Shown here: one piece after another, positions 5,927 through 5,995 of the stretch
Numbering within the stretch: position 1 is the stretch's first letter
How the letters are laid out: each line of letters starts with the position of its first letter
Assembly (NCBI GenBank): GCA_964556885.1
Contig: CAZKYP010000197.1
Location: 1-5,995 of the forward strand
Source: CAZKYP01 sp964556885
GTDB taxonomy: Bacteria; Planctomycetota; Phycisphaerae; Sedimentisphaerales; Anaerobacaceae
Direction of reading: 5' to 3'
Length of the DNA: 5,995 nt
Made by a program: the position numbers and the translations under genes
The notes under the pieces: model-generated
What the model was told of the DNA's origin: nothing
The model's input: the letters and a program-made list of their open reading frames with translations, nothing else
Database searches by the model: none

Positions 5927-5995
5927 TCAATCGTTGGTGGTTAGGATCAGGGTCTGGGCGACGTCGCTGACCTTTCCCTTGCTGAGCATGTTTTC
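5927..5995 (-). CDS. C-terminal end of an unidentified protein (partial)
   Basis: The - strand is open from the window edge to TGA at 5929-5927 and encodes 22 residues, ENMLSKGKVSDVAQTLIL followed by TTND. Nearly all third codon positions are G or C (for example GTC AGC GAC GTC GCC CAG ACC CTG ATC), a strong coding signature in this AT-rich surrounding. The family cannot be named from so few residues. It precedes rubrerythrin on the same strand with 198 nt between stop and GTG, so they are probably separate transcripts. A 15-codon + strand frame starting at 5923 after AAGGAG overlaps it but is less convincing. Confidence 0.6.
   Translation of the reverse strand, partial: ENMLSKGKVSDVAQTLILTTND

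Noticed and set aside
5923..5970. 15-codon + strand ORF after AAGGAG near the right edge
   Set aside because: The - strand frame across the same bases has far stronger GC3 coding bias; the SD-like string is probably coincidental, though it cannot be fully excluded.

Overview
The window looks like a bacterial chromosome fragment of moderate GC with AT-rich intergenic gaps. The permease type (ADOP-like, common in Acidobacteriota, Planctomycetota and relatives) and a rubrerythrin of anaerobe/microaerophile type suggest an environmental Gram-negative bacterium, perhaps of the Planctomycetota/Acidobacteriota kind. This taxonomic guess is weak. No rRNA, tRNA, CRISPR array, transposase or phage gene is visible.

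Left part (1-4644, + strand): three genes of a MacB/LolD-type export system. They are the C-terminal part of an ABC ATPase cut by the window edge (1-399), an 805-residue FtsX/MacB-type permease starting 3 nt later (403-2820), and, after a gap of about 195 nt with an inverted repeat, a TolC-family outer-membrane lipoprotein (3016-4644). Together they would move a substrate from the inner membrane or periplasm through an outer-membrane channel. The periplasmic adaptor (MacA/HlyD type) is not in the window and may lie upstream.

Middle (4645-5227): a 583-nt stretch with no large gene. On the - strand it holds two tiny ORFs, each with a good Shine-Dalgarno sequence and joined by an ATGA stop/start overlap: a 17-codon leader-like peptide and a 45-residue protein with a CxxCxxCxxxH motif. 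A stem-loop with a T-tract lies just behind the rubrerythrin gene.

Right part (5228-5995, - strand): a rubrerythrin gene that is full length except for an in-frame TAA at codon 5, placed between a near-ideal SD/GTG start and the conserved first helix. Upstream of it, at the right edge, is the last 22 codons of another - strand gene.

The most interesting points are the nonsense codon in the otherwise intact rubrerythrin, the coupled micro-ORFs with the Cys motif, and a short dispersed sequence (TTATGGGC-n-GTTTGTCTCA) found just behind the stop codons of two unrelated genes. I see no clear large undescribed system here.
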